Both the position numbers and the translations under genes were made by a program. The notes under the pieces were generated by a model. That model had not been told where the DNA came from. It saw only the letters and a list, made by a program, of their open reading frames with translations, and made no database searches. 64,000 nt of DNA from Prolixibacteraceae bacterium (lineage in GTDB: Bacteria; Bacteroidota; Bacteroidia; Bacteroidales; Prolixibacteraceae): the NCBI GenBank assembly GCA_009773765.1, contig WTWZ01000005.1, positions 62,001 through 126,000 of the forward strand, written 5' to 3'. Numbering within the stretch: the first letter of the stretch is position 1; each line of letters opens with the position of its first letter. Positions 62,417 to 64,000 of the stretch are shown piece by piece.

Positions 62417-62448
62417 GAACCGGTCTACTTTTTTGTGGCCGGTTTTTT
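62417..62448 (+). terminator. Terminator after amtB
   Basis: AACCGGTC (62417-62424) pairs with GGCCGGTT (62436-62443), with one U-G pair and an 11-nt loop, followed by a T-run. It ends the outer-membrane protein/P-II/AmtB transcript. Confidence 0.85.
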
Positions 62449-62506
62449 TGTTGAAAACTCAGATAAAGAAAAACGCCTGTTTTTAAAACTATAACCTGAA
62501 TAACCC

Positions 62507-62514
62507 TATTTTTG
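62507..62514 (+). promoter_or_regulatory. Promoter -7 box of the DUF4494 gene
   Basis: TATTTTTG matches TAnnTTTG exactly and lies 29 bp before the DUF4494 start codon. A TTT at 62482-62484 is 22 bp upstream as a weak -33 box. Confidence 0.5.
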
Positions 62515-62543
62515 CCATTTCAATTTTAAAAAAGAAAAAGACG

Positions 62544-63020
62544 ATGATGCAAACCTGGTTCGAAAGCAAAGTAAAATATGTAAAAGTTTCCCAAAGCGGT
62601 AATGAGCAAATGGTTACCGAAAATTTTCTCCTCGATGCCGTTTCATATACCGATGCTGAAACCCGCATAATCAGGCAAATGCAGCAAACTGTTAAAGGCG
62701 GGGAGTTTGCGATTGTTGATATAAAAAAATCACGGGTTGCAGAAGTTTTTCAGTACGAATCAGGCGAATGGTGGTACAAAGCAACCATTAACCTGGTAAC
62801 CGTTGATGAAGAGGCAGGAAAGGAAAAAAAGTTACGCGCTTATTACCTTGTAATGGCCGATGATATTAAGGAAGCACTGAACCGGCTTGACGAGAGTCTT
62901 TCGTTTCTTGTGGTTCCGTATGTAGTATCGGCAATCGCTATAAGCACAATTGTCGATGTATTTCCTTATGAGCCGGCAGAATCCTTGATACCTGAAGGAT
63001 TTGTTCCAGTTAATACTTAA
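62544..63020 (+). CDS. DUF4494 protein
   Basis: A 158-residue cytoplasmic protein of the DUF4494 family, common and conserved in Bacteroidota but uncharacterised. The start TWFESKVKYVKV, the VTENFLLDAVSYTDAETRI segment and WWYKATINLVTVDEE are family features. It looks like a two-domain alpha/beta protein with a central beta-sheet. The C-terminal PYVVSAIAISTIVDVFPYEP is also conserved in my recollection. Its stop overlaps a convergent gene in TTAA (63017-63020). No function is known. Confidence 0.85.
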   Translation: MMQTWFESKVKYVKVSQSGNEQMVTENFLLDAVSYTDAETRIIRQMQQTVKGGEFAIVDIKKSRVAEVFQYESGEWWYKATINLVTVDEEAGKEKKLRAYYLVMADDIKEALNRLDESLSFLVVPYVVSAIAISTIVDVFPYEPAESLIPEGFVPVNT

Positions 63021-63697
63021 AGGTTCGACAGCACTTTATAAAAGTTAAACTGGTCGCGCCGGATTGGATCGAACTGATAATAAGCCATTGCAATGCGCGA
63101 AATATCCTGAATTGTTATGTAAATTTCGCTTACTTCCTTATAGCCATACGAATTGAGTTGTGCATCGCCTTCAAGCGCCTCAAAACATTTTGTGAAACGG
63201 GTAATTTCATGGGCACAATTTAAAATTTTGTCGATAACTGAATCGGGTGTGTTTTTTGCAACAATTTTTCTCCGGGTTTCAGCGTCGAGATTATTGGCAA
63301 AAGTGGTAAGGAATTTATGCAAGCTGAGATGATCCCCATTTTTGGCATCACTAAAAAACTCCGTATATCCGTGTTTTTCAAAAAAACTTTTCAAGAATTG
63401 CTTATTATTTTTAAAATCAACCTTAATCGATGCACGTAAAACTTTCAGGCTTTGCATACCTGCAACCATAATTTCGTGCCATTCCATAAACTTCTTATTA
63501 TCAACCGAATCAGCACTTCCATGATAGTATTTTTCAATGGTATCGTTAATCCATACATTTATCGATGTTGCGTATCCCGGATCCCAATCTTTTCTGATCC
63601 GGCTTAATTCATAAATATTTTCTTTGAACGTTTTGGCAATTTTCTGACATGCCAAAATGGTTACAGTACTGGTCGGACATGCTATCATGGTTTCCAT
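63017..63697 (-). CDS. Uncharacterised helical protein
   Basis: A 226-residue soluble, mostly helical protein with no motif that I recognise. It starts METMIACPTSTVTILACQKIAKTF, has many Lys/Glu/Asp residues, and has aromatic residues spaced as in helical bundles (WDPGYATSINVWINDTIEKYY, KFMEWHEIMVAGM). There is no signal peptide or membrane helix. Codon use and composition are like the neighbouring genes, and it ends in a stop overlapping DUF4494, so it is a real gene. Function unknown. Confidence 0.75.
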   Translation of the reverse strand: METMIACPTSTVTILACQKIAKTFKENIYELSRIRKDWDPGYATSINVWINDTIEKYYHGSADSVDNKKFMEWHEIMVAGMQSLKVLRASIKVDFKNNKQFLKSFFEKHGYTEFFSDAKNGDHLSLHKFLTTFANNLDAETRRKIVAKNTPDSVIDKILNCAHEITRFTKCFEALEGDAQLNSYGYKEVSEIYITIQDISRIAMAYYQFDPIRRDQFNFYKVLSNL

Positions 63698-63864
63698 AAT
63701 ATAAAGTTTTTAAAAGTTAGTTGACTCTTACAAATCTACCAACTACAATTAATAATGCCTAACAAAACCGATTGAATATTGAATGTTTTACAGTTATGTT
63801 ATGAAACTATGTTGCATAACCATGTTTTAAAAAACCTTTTTGATAATCGGGTAAAATTCGTGAA

Positions 63865-64000
63865 TTAAGAGTGTCGCTTTCTTAATTCTGCAACAATGTC
63901 TTCTATCCGGTAACCTTTGTGGGAAAGAAGCACAATCAGGTGATACAAAAGATCTCCGGCTTCGTAAATAAAATTTTCGTTGTCGTTGGCCATGGCCCCG
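63865..64000 (-). CDS. hisE: Phosphoribosyl-ATP pyrophosphohydrolase, C-terminal part (HisE or HisIE)
   Basis: This partial minus-strand frame, missing from the ORF track, reaches the window edge. It encodes 44 residues: AMANDNENFIYEAGDLLYHLIVLLSHKGYRIEDIVAELRKRHS and stop at 63865. EAGDLLYHLIVLL is the characteristic HisE helix with metal-binding Glu/Asp. In Bacteroidota this is often fused to HisI, which would lie outside the window. It removes pyrophosphate from phosphoribosyl-ATP in histidine synthesis. Confidence 0.88.
   Translation of the reverse strand, partial: GAMANDNENFIYEAGDLLYHLIVLLSHKGYRIEDIVAELRKRHS

Overview
The window is about 64 kb of ordinary, densely packed chromosome from a member of the Bacteroidota, probably Bacteroidales/Marinilabiliales. 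Evidence: gldJ, porU and porV of the type IX secretion system; the DUF4494, DUF1343 (NamZ) and GH3-beta-lactamase families; lipoboxes of the form SxC; and intergenic boxes matching the Bacteroidota promoter TTG-N19..21-TAnnTTTG. No rRNA, tRNA, CRISPR array, integrase or transposase was recognised. The exact genus cannot be read from the sequence alone.

Layout. 0-7 kb: a MacB/FtsX-type permease, a pRiA4b-ORF3-like protein, then an overlapping run miaA, NUDIX hydrolase, GT4 glycosyltransferase and bifunctional relA/spoT. 7-13 kb: a Fur-family regulator, purA, two TPM-domain proteins with LemA, and urocanase. 13-22 kb: thioredoxin-like protein, CoA-binding protein, ispF, porV and porU on the minus strand, facing gldJ and murF. 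22-29 kb: thioredoxin, cca, an EEP nuclease, a beta-helix lipoprotein and an SSS symporter. 28-33 kb: a divergent NamZ / NagZ-like GH3-beta-lactamase pair that, with the symporter, looks like a peptidoglycan amino-sugar salvage locus. 33-41 kb: DUF1080 lipoprotein, uracil permease, AmrS-like radical SAM protein, DEAD-box helicase, an outer-membrane-like protein, mnmA, yicC and gmk.

41.8-43.5 kb is the most unusual part. The gmk-nadD operon has been split by a roughly 0.9-kb insert carrying a PD-(D/E)xK (DUF91/NucS-like) nuclease gene. The first 93 bp of nadD are present on both sides. The left copy is a stranded fragment and the right copy restores an intact nadD. The two copies differ only at four synonymous third positions, and the nuclease gene uses AGA for nearly all arginines, unlike its neighbours. 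This suggests a nuclease cassette that entered from a related genome and brought a replacement 5' end for the gene it disrupted.

43.5-64 kb: ChaN-like protein, glycerophosphodiesterase, LpxL-like acyltransferase, gltD and gltB with a strong predicted promoter and a large terminator, argH, two PMT-family glycosyltransferases, an LTA-synthase-like sulfatase, then an operon of a small outer-membrane protein, P-II and AmtB. gltBD, P-II and AmtB together make the right half rich in ammonium assimilation functions. DUF4494, an unknown protein and a partial hisE/hisIE close the window.
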